A DNA stretch of 64,000 nucleotides. Source: Aspidapion aeneum (Eukaryota; Arthropoda; Insecta; Coleoptera; Brentidae). Made by a program: the position numbers and the translations under genes. Below, piece by piece: positions 1-10,130 of this stretch (position 1 is its first letter; each line of letters starts with the position of its first letter). The stretch lies in assembly GCA_963576565.1 (NCBI GenBank), contig OY755048.1:7336136-7400135 (forward strand), in the 5' to 3' direction. The notes under the pieces were generated by a model. That model was not told the origin of the DNA. It ran no database searches and saw nothing but the letters and a program-made list of their open reading frames with translations.

Positions 1-540
1 ATGGGAAGTGTGTCAAAAACGCATTTTTCTATAGATGGGGGTGGGGGTACGAGTGGTAGGATTTTTTTTTAATGCTGTATTGTCATCGGACCGCTATATG
101 TATACCAAATTACATCCAAATCGGATAATGGAAAGGGTGTCAAAAACGCATTTTCTATGGAAGGGGGTGGGGGTAGGGGTGGGAGAATATTCTTTTTAAA
201 TGTTGTATTGTCATCGGACCACTATCTGAATACCAAATTTCATCCAAATCGGATAATGGGAAGTGTGTCAAAAACAAATTTTTCTATGAAAGGGGGTGGG
301 GGTAGGGGTGGCTGGATATTTCTTTTCTTAATATTGTATTGTCATCTGATCACTATATGTATACCAAATTTCATCCAAATCGGATAACGGGAAATGTGTC
401 AAAAACACATTTTTCTATAGAAGGGGTGGGGGTAGGGGTGGGAGGATATTTTTTTCTTAATGTTGTATTGTCATGGGACCACTATGTGTGTACCAAATTT
501 CATCCAAATCGGATAATGGCAAGTGTGTCAAAAACGCTTC
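1..540. repeat. Tandem satellite, about 126-132 bp unit, at least 4 copies
   Basis: Four successive units start near 1, 127, 255 and 387, with a partial fifth near 516. Each contains GTGTCAAAAACGCATTTTTC, a G-rich GGGGGTGGGGGTA stretch, TTGTATTGTCATCGGACC and ACCAAATTTCATCCAAATCGG. Units differ by point changes and small indels. The array runs off the left edge. Open frames across it are repeat artefacts with no protein similarity I recognise. Confidence 0.85.
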
Positions 541-829
541 ACAAGATTTGATAGATAGTTAGTTAGATAGTTAGACAGAACATCTGAAGCTAAATAAAAG
601 CTTGTAATAAAAAGGTAAGGTTTTACCAAATTTTTTATGAAAAACAAAACAATATGTGGAAGTAACTCGAATCGAGTCTAATTTAGTTTTTCTGTTGGCT
701 CAATATGTGTTCTTTTATTTCCAGTAGTTTTTAGGTTGTTACTAATTTTTTACTAATAACTAGTAGGTAGTGCGCCTGGCAAGTAGGCCTTTTTACCTTG
801 TTAAGTCTAGTCTATAATTTTCTTAATAG

Positions 830-2280
830 GTACGCGGCCTTGGCTCACTACAAGTTGGTCGATATTCATCCATTTTTAGATGGAAACGGACGCACAAGTC
901 GACTGATTATGAATTTGATCCTTTTAAAAGCTGGTTATCCTCCTGTCATGGTTTTGAAAGAGCAAAGGTACGTGTCTAGTTAAGAGAATCACTCCTGAGA
1001 CCTGCTCTCAATACTCTCGAGAGCTGCTCTCACAAATCGAAATATAAAATAATGTAAGAAATAAACAACCAAAAAAAATATAACTAAAAAATTTTCAGCT
1101 TGAAAAAACCTACAAGCAAGCAATTTACATTTTTAAAAAAATAAGAAATAAAAAAGTTATAGCCTCAATCCAGAATGGAGACTTTTCAAAAATCTTATCT
1201 TGAAACTTAAGGCTCGCAAAGGAGTGTTAGTTTATCTATCTCCCCTAGAAATACCCTTTCCCACTTAAAAGTGGCCAATTTGAAATACCCTGTACATTTC
1301 TGAGAAAAAATTTAGCAAAATTACGAAACAAGTCTACTTAGTTTTATCGAACGAACATTTTGCAGTGATTCTTATTTCTTATTTAGCGAAGGAAGGACAC
1401 AGTAGGGGGGGTGCCCGGGGGTCGTTGAAACTACTAACCAGGCCTAGTCTACCCCACACTACTACTATTCCTTATTTTAATATTTTTCACATTAGGTTTT
1501 TTTTATCGCTTCATGATAAATTTGGAAATGTTATACGAATGCAATATAAGATTGTAAAACCATTCAAGAGACCTTCAAAACAAGGTATCACTTGACATAC
1601 GTTCCTTATATATAGGGTGTTATGGAATAAATAGTTTATATTTAAATGGGTTGTATATTAAACGTACCTGAGCTGAAAAAAATACTCTGCCAATCTATGG
1701 GCACCTAAGCTCACACTGGATACTATAGTTATAGTGTATGTACGTGAAAGCTAATATAACTAAAAACAGAAGTATATTTTATTGAACCCCAGACTCAATT
1801 ACCTTTCGTTTGATACCACACAAGCCATGTTTTGACTTAAACTCTAATTTTTCAAATCTACCCCCACCCTTTTTTTAAAAACTAAAATGTATTTTGTTTA
1901 ACTCCAGACTCAATTACCTTTCGTTTGATATCACACACGCCATATTTCCACTTAAACACTAATTTTTGAAATTTACCCCCACCCTTTTTTTTAAATAAAC
2001 TAAAATGTATTTTGTTTAACTCCAGACTCAATTACCTTTCGTTTGATATCACACACGCTATATTTTTACATAAACTCTAATTTTTGAAATCTACCCCCAC
2101 CCTTTTATTTGGCTTGTGTTTGGTGGATTTTGTTCATTTTTAAATGGGACCATCTCGACCCAAAACCCAGCCTGGGTACCAAATTTCATTAAAATCGGGC
2201 AAGCCGTTTTTGAGTTATGCGCGTTGGTCGTTACAGACAGACATACAGACACACAGACAGACAGACAGACAGACAGACAT

Positions 2281-2314
<34 letters not shown>

Positions 2315-5300
2315 GGCGCAACAAAAAAGTTTCAAAATCATCTGAAACGCAAAGATATATAAAAATTTTTGAAATCGGAGCAACTTTTTTTTTCTCGAAA
2401 AAATTAGGATCACCATAGCTCACACTACTATAGTATAGTAGTAGTGTGAGCTAAAATATTTTATTGAAAAAAAAATACTTACAAAATATTTTTACTGTGT
2501 TGCTATTTTTGACCTATTTATACGCCACTGTAAGTTTAATACATTATTTAAAGAAAAAAGTTCAAGTTAGGGTTAAATTAACTCACTATAGCTACCTAAC
2601 GGGATTTATTCGACAATAAAGAACGAAAACAATAGTCTGTGTTGCCATGTCTATAAGTTTTTAAAATGTTTTAACTTACTAGGATTGAAGCATTAAAAGT
2701 TTTTCCTGAATCTACAGAAACTGCTGGAAATGGTGTCCACAATATTTAGGCACAGTTCGGCTCTTGTAACCATATTTCTTCTTACCGCCGGGAAAACGTA
2801 AAGCCTATTTCTTTTATTTTGAAATGCATTTATGATTCTTTGCTCTAACTGAATTTGTGTAAAAATGGGTTCTGAATCAGTTTTTAATTCCCTCCAGGCA
2901 TTAAAATCCATTGGATTGAGATCAGGTGAACGGGCAGGCCAATGATGTGGCCCATTTCGTCCAATCCATCTGCTTGGATATTGTTGGTTTAAAAAGTTTG
3001 CCACTGGCCTTGCGTAATGTGGTGGAGCTCCATCATGAAGAAACCACATATTTTGTAAAACGTTTAATGGAACATCTTCTAGGAAGTCCAATATTTCGTT
3101 TTGGTGAAATTCCAAGTACATTTCCCCATTCAATCTGCCTCGGAAAAATTTAGGTCCTATTAAGTTATTTACTGAAAATTGTACTTGCTGCTGGTGCTCG
3201 CGAACTACGTGGGGATTTTCATATGCATAATGATGCTCATTACGCGCATTAAATATACCATGCCTTGTAAATGTGGCTTCATCGGTAAATAAAATTTTTC
3301 TTATCCAATTTGGATCTGCTTCATGTTTTTGCAAAAACCATTCGCAATATTGGCTTCTTGCGACATTGTCTCCTGGATGAAGGCCTTGAACTTTTGTAAA
3401 ATGATAGGGATATAGTCCTTCTTCATTTATAGCCCGCCATGTTATAAAATTTGAATTTTGGCCAAGTTGTGCAGTTAACCGGCGCCTAGAAATTTGAGGA
3501 TTATCGCGTACTGCGTTAATAATTTGTTGCTCCAGAGCCAAAACCTCACCGCCTCCTACGCGACCTCGGTCTACCGCATAAGGCAAAAACTCTCCACGTT
3601 CACGCAACCGTTGCACAACACTAACTATTGTTTGTACTGTCGGTGGGGGCTTATTATTATTATTATTATGAAAATGCTCAATGTACAATCTTCTAGCTTC
3701 CCTTGCATTTGAATTGGCCATCCCGTAGGCTATCACCATATTTGTGTATTCCTCGTTGGAACGCAGTATTCTGCCAGCCATTTCACGTTTAAGGTATTGC
3801 AAAGTAAAACTATAGCTACCTATCACTTATTAATAAAAACTTAGTTTACATAAACACCTATTATCACTTATTGATAAAAAATAGTACAGAGTAAGTTATT
3901 GTTTATAAAAACTGACACTGTCGAAGATTCACAGTTTAAAGTAACCAGAGCGAGCAGAAGAGTCTCACGACGCGATAAATACTAAACTAAAAAAAATTGT
4001 GCAAAATAGGTACTACCAGAAGGGTTTTGGGTAAATTCGGGGAGCAATAAAACTGATTGCCGACGAGTTGTCGCGCCACCGGGGATTATTATAGCCTATT
4101 CTTGGCGGTGTCTTCCAATTTTGGGAAATACCATTAGGCACGTACGTTAGTAAATAGGTACTTAAAATAAAAAAGGGCAATAAAAATCTGCATACTATTA
4201 GAAACTTTTGAAGGGCTACATGAAGGTTTTGCGAAAAAAAACACAATTATCTAAAACCATTCTGAAAGCAAAAGTAATATGATACATTTAAACTTAATTT
4301 GATAACACTGCAGTATTTTAAGCCCTTTTCATGTGTCATATAAAGACCTTTAAATTCGAAACAAAATAAAGATACAATGGCCCTTTAAAAATTGCCTTTT
4401 AAACATGACCTATATTTAAAGAACAGTGGTGCACCGTATATAGTATCATTTTTTAAAATAATCCATATCTCCCACATTTATTTAACAAATTTTTTTAAAA
4501 TATTTTTTACCTTATCTGGAAGGTCTCTTCTACATCTTGTTTAAATATAAACTATTTATTCCATAACACCCTGAGTGGTAAAGTTTAAAATATAATAAAA
4601 AATCGACATATTTGACTGTTTTTTTAAATTCGCACGAAAAATACCAAAAACACCTCTGTAGGGTGAACTATCCTGTACCGGGTTGGCCAAAAAAACGGAT
4701 AATTTTTTATTATAACTTTCGAACTATACCTTCGATTTTAATGGAACAAACTGCACTTTGCAGGATTTGAGCGCCATCCTAAATTCCAAGATGGCAGGCA
4801 GAATCAAACTTGACCCTTCAAAACAGCTCGTTTGTTCTTGTGTTACGTACATTTTTTATAATCTTTGAATTCGTAAAAAATCTCTATTTTTGCCACGCAA
4901 TTATGCGATTGCCTTCTCAATTTGTTTTGTATTGATTTCCCCATAAATTAATATTTCGTGAACCGATTTTAATAAAATAAAAAGCATAATGGAGAAGATC
5001 ACTTGCTTAAAATCCAAGATGTCGGACAGAATCAAACTTGACCCTTCAAAGATGCTCGTTTATTTTTTTGTTTCAAGAACCTCTGAGCCTTTTCTGAAAT
5101 TCATAGAAAAGCTACGTCTCCGCCGCGAACAACCATATACGAATTATAGAAATCGGTTTAGTGGTTCCCAAAATAATTTTTGTTACAACCGTTGTTTTAC
5201 CGACTATACGATTGCCTTGCCAATTCTTTCCGCAATAATTTCCTTATAAATTGATTATTACTGAACCGATTCCATGAAATAAAAAGCATCATGCTAAGAA

Positions 5301-5796
5301 TCTCAATAAAATCGGTTCAGTAATAATGACTTTATGAATAAATTAATGCAGATCTAAAATGGAAACAATTGTTAGAACAAACACTAAAACAATTGTTTAA
5401 AAAATATCATTTTTCGAGAACCACTAAAACCGATTTTAATGATTTATACCCCGTTGTGCGTAGCTAAAATAGAGCATTTTTACAATAGAAACATAATAAA
5501 TAAGTCTCTTTGCAGGGTCAAGTTAAATTCTGTCTGCCATCTTGGAATTAAAGATGGCGGACAAAAAAATATTTTTGCTTAAAAGCCTGATAAATTCACT
5601 GCAAAGTCCCAGGTCTCGGCCCCCTCCAAAACTGTCTCGGGCCCACACCAACATTTTAGCTCACACATATACTATACTATAGTAGTGTGAGCTATGGTGA
5701 TCCTAATTTTTTCGAGAAAAAAAAAAGTTGCTCCGATTTCAAAAATTTTTATATATCTTTGCGTTTCAGATGATTTTGAAACTTTTTTGTTGCGCC

Positions 5797-5830
<34 letters not shown>

Positions 5831-6667
5831 ATGTCTGTCTGTATGTCTGTAACGACCAACGCGCATAACTCAAAAACCGCTTGGCCGATTTCAATGAAAT
5901 TTGGTACCTAGGCTGGGTCTTGGGTCGAGATGGTCCCATTTAAAAATGAACAAAATCCACCGAACACAACCCAAATAAAAGGGTGGGGATAGATTTCAAA
6001 AATAAGAGTTTATGTGAAAATATGGCGTGTGTGATATCAAATGAAAGGTAATTGAGTCTGGAGTTAAACAAAATACATTTTAATTTATTTTAAAAAAAAG
6101 GCGGGGGTATATTTTAAAAATTAGAGTTTAAGTGAAAATATGGCGTGTGTGATATCAAACGAAAGGTCATTAAGTCCGGAGTTTAACAAAATACATTTTA
6201 GATTTTGTTTTTTTTTAAGGGTGGGGGTGGATTTCAAAAATTTGAGTTTGAGTCAAAACATGGCTTGTGTGGTATCAAACAAAAGGTAATTTAGTGTGGA
6301 GTTGAATAAAATATATTTCAGTTTTTAGTTATATTAGCTCACACGTACACTATAACTATAGTACCTAGTGTGAGCTTAGGGGCCCATATATTGGCAGAGT
6401 ATTTTCTAAATACGCCACTGCGTATCTATAACCTAACAACTTTCCCTTTTTAAAAGGGAAAAATACTATGAAGCTCTGAAAACCGCAAACATGGGAGATG
6501 TAAAGCCGTTTGTACGGTTTGTCGCCCAGTGTACGCTTCAAATTTTGGACATGTACATCTATGGTACACGATTCCTGTCCTTAGATAGCGCTATGGATGG
6601 CAGCAATGAGAACAACTCCCCAATGGCCCCACCAATGGAACACGACAGGATAATACATTTTGCTTAA
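830..6667 (+). CDS. FICD: FICD/Fic protein adenylyltransferase, last two exons
   Basis: FICD is an ER-resident type II membrane enzyme that AMPylates and de-AMPylates the chaperone BiP/Grp78. Exon 830-967 follows acceptor TTTCTTAATAG and encodes the Fic core: [12 protein letters not shown] (catalytic His and the anion-binding loop), then [12 protein letters not shown] and KEQ, ending at donor AAAG|GTACGT inside an Arg codon. Exon 6457-6667 follows TTTTTAAAAG, completes the Arg and reads [21 protein letters not shown] to a TAA at 6665. This matches the C-terminal helices of animal FICD, with a short unconserved tail. The splice phases agree exactly. The intron (968-6456) carries several mobile elements. 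Upstream exons (membrane anchor, TPRs, inhibitory helix) lie left of the window. Open frame alone would miss the second exon. Confidence 0.94.
968..1614 (+). other. FICD intron, left part; no gene
   Basis: AT-rich intronic sequence. Around 1550-1600 lies a fragment containing CATTCAAGAGACCTTCAAAA, which recurs near 22998 and, diverged, near 50280 and 50530, so it is a dispersed repeat. The open frame at 1365-1595 shows no recognisable protein. Confidence 0.6.
1680..2455 (-). mobile_element. Palindrome-ended repeat element, copy A (Helentron-associated-like)
   Basis: Reverse-orientation copy of a family also present at 5655-6405, 17627-18371 and 43968-44551. Forward-orientation order: hairpin TAGCTCACAC...GTGTGAGCTA, CGAGAAAAAAAA, TTGCGTTTCAGATGATTTTG, a (CTGT)n tract, CCAACGCGCATAACTCAAAA, GAAATTTGGTACC, three or four degenerate units of about 115 bp, a second hairpin with GTGTGAGCTTAGG, and a GGCAGAGTATTTT end. 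Hairpin ends, a central microsatellite, internal tandem repeats and T-rich insertion sites resemble HINE/DINE-1 elements; that class assignment is inference. Overlapping open frames are products of the tetranucleotide repeat. Confidence 0.75.
2693..3826 (-). CDS. DUF4817/DDE transposase, mariner-like, intact frame
   Basis: An uninterrupted frame of 377 codons; a second Met at 3781 ([12 protein letters not shown]) is the likelier start. Residues about 20-90 form a helix-turn-helix of the DUF4817 type ([20 protein letters not shown], then a [10 protein letters not shown] helix). The DDE domain follows: first Asp in [12 protein letters not shown], second in [13 protein letters not shown], third in [10 protein letters not shown] count 41 residues between the second and third acidic residues, so DD41D rather than DD34D. 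HDGAPPHY and SPDLNPMDF are classic mariner-superfamily blocks. The frame has no stops or frameshifts, suggesting recent activity. It cuts and pastes its own element and is unrelated in function to the FICD gene that hosts it. Confidence 0.88.
   Translation of the reverse strand: MIGSYSFTLQYLKREMAGRILRSNEEYTNMVIAYGMANSNAREARRLYIEHFHNNNNNKPPPTVQTIVSVVQRLRERGEFLPYAVDRGRVGGGEVLALEQQIINAVRDNPQISRRRLTAQLGQNSNFITWRAINEEGLYPYHFTKVQGLHPGDNVARSQYCEWFLQKHEADPNWIRKILFTDEATFTRHGIFNARNEHHYAYENPHVVREHQQQVQFSVNNLIGPKFFRGRLNGEMYLEFHQNEILDFLEDVPLNVLQNMWFLHDGAPPHYARPVANFLNQQYPSRWIGRNGPHHWPARSPDLNPMDFNAWRELKTDSEPIFTQIQLEQRIINAFQNKRNRLYVFPAVRRNMVTRAELCLNIVDTISSSFCRFRKNF
4681..5640. repeat. Dispersed repeat with AACCGATTTTAATAAAATAA motifs
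   Basis: The left end, GGTTGGCCAAAAAAACGGAT followed by ACTTTCGAACTATACC and AACTGCACTTTGCAGG, reappears inverted at 43260-43372. The interior motifs AAACTTGACCCTTCAAA and GAACCGATTTTAATAAAATA recur at 41840-42300. This copy and 41815-43372 therefore belong to one inverted-repeat-ended family. The phrase AAGATGGCGGACA appears several times in both orientations. No credible coding sequence; the open frame at 4989-5249 is within the repeat. Confidence 0.6.
5655..6405 (+). mobile_element. Palindrome-ended repeat element, copy B
   Basis: Full-length forward copy of the family described for 1680-2455: 5' hairpin at 5657-5693, (CTGT)n near 5797-5850, CCAACGCGCATAACTCAAAA at 5864, three tandem units of about 115 bp from 5970 to 6310, and 3' hairpin GCTCACAC...GTGTGAGC near 6335-6375. 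It ends GGCAGAGTATTTT about 50 bp before the FICD terminal exon's acceptor. Confidence 0.8.
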
Positions 6668-7300
6668 TGTAAGTATTTTGGAGTTCCATTGTCTCTAGAC
6701 ATTTTGTTTAAGGTTTTGACTGCTGTGCCATCTCTAGTCGTCTTTAAGTAAATGATCACTTAGCACAATTACCTTTACAATTTAAACCTGTTAAGTATTC
6801 TTCAAAATAAGCGTTTTTATAATGATGATGATGATTATACTCGCGTGTTCTTATTTGATACACTGTAAAAAGGTACAGAAAACAGAACATCTTAACCTTA
6901 TTATCTTAAGGCTTTTTTTTTTCTAAATAATCGTATTTCTTACTTCCAGCTCTCTCTCTGACCAAAACAAAGTTTGATTTTTATGGGCATTTTTTATTTT
7001 AAATTGAACATGTTGAGATCAACAACTAAACCTCTCTTAGATAAATTGATTATTTAGTCTTTATTCTTGAGTAAATAATCTCTCATACATTAAACTTAAC
7101 TGTTACAAGTTGTAACTTCTTTTCCTAAACAGTATAAGTGTGTAGTTCAATCAATCAGAACTGACACGATAGAAGTTTAAAACATTCTTATCTTAGATAC
7201 GCTCTTAGATTGGATAAGACTAGTTTTTCTCCCAACCTTATAATTAACTTTGTTGTAACAAGTTATAACTTTGTTTGAAACTCGTAGACAATGATTGTGT
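6668..7300 (+). other. FICD 3' flank / probable 3' UTR; no other gene
   Basis: AT-rich sequence after the FICD stop. A (GAT)n-like run lies near 6822. Several AATAAA-like words are present, but no poly(A) site can be fixed. The palindrome GTTACAAGTTGTAAC occurs near 7103 and again near 8606, on the other side of the Penelope-like element. Confidence 0.4.
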
Positions 7301-7419
7301 AGAAATAAAATTTCGGACTTCCATTGTCTTTATTTATTTTAAAACACGACGTTTCGGTTAGTAAGTATCTCTAACCGTTATCAAGTGTAAACTAAACAAT
7401 CTAGTCTCTAGGCTACTAC

Positions 7420-8345
7420 TTATACTACTTGGTGTACAGTCAGGTGTGACGGCCCGCCCCCTTTTTTAATCCTAAGACGCCTGTTTTCCTTAAGGAGTGG
7501 TTTCCATATGTTTGGTATGTCCGTGCTTGGTTGACTGAAAACTTCTTTATTCTGCATTATAAACGCAGCTTCAATAAACTTTCGTTTCCGCCAATGCTTA
7601 TGTAAAACTTTAGCTTCTGACCACTGAATCCTGTGATCATTTGACCATGCATGATCTGCCAAACCGGATTTTTCAATATCCCCTAATTGGGTACTTTTTA
7701 GATGTTCATTTACTCTAACCTGAAGAGGGCGTTTCGTTTCACCTACATATGATTTACCACACTCACACGGGATTTGGTAAATACATTCCTTATTATTTGA
7801 GGGATTGTCTGGTTTTGTTTTAGTTACAAAACTTCTTATCGTATTTCCTGAAGAAAATACTGTTTATTATAGTGTTTAGCTATTCGTCTTATGTTTTCTG
7901 AAATCCCTTGAACATATGGAATGTTAATAACACCTAACGGATTATTATTTTGAGAATTTGGTACAGTTAGTTTGTTTTTAATTTTAAATATCGTTGAGTT
8001 TATTAATTTCTCGGAATAACCATTCTGTTGTAAGTCCTTTTTAATGTTGTTAATTTCTGTGGTTAATTCTTCATTATTACTACAAATATTTACGGCTCTT
8101 AAATACAAACTTCTTATAACTCCTTGTTTTGTTACAACAGAATGATTAGACTTAAAATTTAGGTACTGTCCCGTGTGTGTAGGTTTCCTATATACAGTGG
8201 TTTGAATGTTTCTGTGTAATCGTTTGACAAGAACATCCAAAAAAAGGTAAGGCCGAATCTTTTTCAATTTCCATGGTGCACTTGATTGTTGATCGAATAC
8301 CGTTTAAATGGTGTAGAAAATTCTGTAGTTCGTCATCATTTTCCG
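7420..8345 (-). pseudogene. PLE polyprotein C-terminus: RT thumb and GIY-YIG endonuclease
   Basis: Reading the minus strand from 8345, three frames join into one PLE C-terminus. The first part is the end of the reverse transcriptase (LPFLDVLV, TVYRKPTHTGQYLNF, VTKQGVIRSLY). The frame shifts near 8240 and again near 7836. The last part contains a GIY-YIG-type endonuclease: a CECGKSYVGET core, HLKST, and LADHAWSNDHRIQW, followed by the C-terminal helix RKFIEAAFI. The N-terminal RT palm and catalytic Asp pair are absent, so the copy is truncated. Domain order is that of animal Penelope/Neptune-type elements; the precise clade is not determined. Confidence 0.85.
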
Positions 8346-8362
8346 GCCATATTTAGTTTACA

Positions 8363-8402
8363 CTTGATAACGGTTAGAGATACTTACTAACCAAAACGTC
8401 GT
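8363..8402 (+). ncRNA. Possible hammerhead-ribozyme relic in PLE terminal repeat
   Basis: Within the right terminal repeat, CTTGATAAC is followed by a 6-bp stem (GGTTAG, loop AGATACTTA, CTAACC) and then AAAACGTCGTG. The left repeat (minus strand, about 7344-7386) has the same stem followed by GAAACGTCGTG. PLE terminal repeats are known to carry minimal hammerhead motifs of the form CTGATGA-stem II-GAAAC-GTC. Here the GAAAC and GTC blocks and stem II fit, but the CTGATGA block does not match (CTTGATAAC), so activity is doubtful. Confidence 0.25.
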
Positions 8403-8445
8403 GTTTTAAAATAAATAGACAATGGAAGTCCGAAATTTTATTTCT

Positions 8446-9316
8446 AAGTTATAACTTCTTATGGAAAATGGGATAAACTGTTACTTGGTGTGGTATTTTC
8501 AATCACAGTTATAACAAGTGCTACAAGATGGCATCAATGTTTAGTTTTTCAATCAACGGTTATAACTTAGATGTTGCAAGGTGTTTATTAAGTGTTACAA
8601 GTTGTAACTTTCTATCTAAGACCAGGGATAATGTTTTTAGTATTTAGTTAGTTATTTAGTTTATTGAACAGGGTTCCTTAGTTAAAAGGTTCTGCTTTAA
8701 TTTCAAAAATTGAAATGCCAAAAAATGTGTGTGTGCTAAAAACTTAGCTAATTAGACAAATTCTAACTAATTATTTATTATTACAAAAGATTACTAATAA
8801 AAGTTAATATATTTTTAGAAAAAATGAAGACATTTTTTCCCAAAACAACTTAATTAAATCCCCAATTATATTTTTCAAAAAAAGTTTATGAAAAAAACAT
8901 TTTTATTTTATAAACTTTATATTTTTGATACATCAAAAAAGTCTGTTTTCCGTAAAATAAATATATCACAAGATTAATAATTCGTATATAAACTGACTGA
9001 GCTTTGTCAATTATTATATTTTAAGAAAGCCCTATAAGAAATCAGTTTTTTCATAAGCAAAAAAGTTGGCCACTGTAATGGTATCTTACCATCAATTTTT
9101 TATGGAAAAAAGTGATTTCACACAGAGCTTAGACTAGGCACTTAGTGATTGAGCGATGGCAACGTCATTTTTTCCCTCTCAAATTTCGTACAGGGGCGGC
9201 GAGAGCGGTGGTATTTTTTGCTTCGCCCTGCTGAATGCTTCTATGATTGCTGCCCTGTAATAATGAGATATTGTCAACCATTCCATATCCCATAGATGTA
9301 ACGTTCAGACTCAAAC
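8446..9316. other. Intergenic, no gene seen
   Basis: AT-rich sequence with repeated short motifs (GTTATAAC, GTTACAAGTTGTAAC near 8606). No reading frame or RNA gene could be supported. Confidence 0.5.
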
Positions 9317-10130
9317 AAAAATACAGTATTCGACAAAATTATAGCAACAAATCATAGAATTATTCAAAAAACAAAATTAAGTACATTGCACATGGACTAC
9401 AGATTGACCTTTGACGTAGTACAAGGCAACATATTTCCTAAATCGTAGGAGATAAGACCTTTATTTTGTCTAGTTTGGAAAATATGATTTTTTTAAGAAA
9501 CTGACTACCCTTATCTGCCGGACAAAAGTTTAGTTACAAAAATTTATTTTCCAAGTTTTTAAAGCCTTAGGCCAGGGTATCAAGCAAACGGACACAACCA
9601 AGAATTACTACATTGATCTATAGTATCAAGAGTTCTAAGGAATTTTAGAGCTCAAGGATCTTTTTTGTCGCTGAGAATCACTGGACGGCCAAGAAAAGCA
9701 TCACTAAACATAAACGTTGTACCAAAATCATATATACAGAATTGAAAGAAAGGTTGTCAATATGACAAAAATTCCAGCACTGTAAAAGGAGTTTAGTACA
9801 ACTCAACCTGTTTAATCATCATTTAGCCAGAAAACCACTCCCTTAAAATCCAGTAAAAAATGTAAGTTCCCGTTTAGAATTTGTAGTTAATCATGCTCAT
9901 TGGACTACCAAAGAATGAAGAAAACTCCATTATGTAAATGTCGTTTTATATAACAAACACCATCACTTCGAAACAGGTTAAACTTTGATTCGTCTCTAAA
10001 AATGAGTTTTCTCCATTCTTTATCAGTCCAATGAGCATAAACATTTGCGTTTGCGCATTCCATTTTCCAACGAAAATAACTTTTTATTTTCACTATCAAG
10101 GCAATACGTGTTAAACAGGGCCGCTGCACA
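9317..10130 (-). pseudogene. Tc1-like transposase remnants, rearranged
   Basis: On the minus strand, 10129-9905 encodes a block around the first catalytic Asp of Tc1-type transposases (WTDKEWRKLIF and RDESKFNLFRSDG), followed by degraded sequence. On the plus strand near 9670-9710, RITGRPRKAS resembles the GRPRK linker of the Tc1 paired-type DNA-binding domain. The pieces are in opposite orientation, so the element is broken and rearranged. A possible terminal sequence is ACAGTATTCGACAAAATTAT at 9322. Confidence 0.6.

Larger units (their letters stand above)
1615..4571 (-). mobile_element. Tc1/mariner-superfamily (DD41D-type) DNA transposon
   Basis: Inverted repeats of about 32 bp bound this stretch: GGGTGTTATGGAATAAATAG onward at 1615-1646, and its reverse complement at 4540-4571. 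Between them lies one long transposase frame (2693-3826, minus). A palindrome-ended element (1680-2455) has inserted near the left end, so the transposon itself is about 2.2 kb. It sits inside the FICD intron. A TA target duplication is not clear on the right side. The pairing of these repeats with the transposase is inferred from position. Confidence 0.65.
7301..8445 (-). mobile_element. Penelope-like element (PLE), 5'-truncated, with inverted terminal repeats
   Basis: A C-terminal PLE coding region (reverse transcriptase thumb plus GIY-YIG endonuclease) is flanked by near-identical inverted repeats at 7301-7396 and 8352-8445. Both contain AAATTTCGGACTTCCATTGT and, inverted, AACGGTTAGAGATACTTACT. 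Inverted terminal repeats of this kind are typical of PLEs, where partial copies are often joined head to head. Two frameshifts show this copy is inactive. Confidence 0.85.

Noticed and set aside
2091..2423. Overlapping open frames on both strands rich in CLSV or DRQT repeats (also 5672-5866, 17661-17904, 15121-15369)
   Set aside because: They are translations of the (CTGT)n microsatellite and flanks of the palindrome-ended elements.
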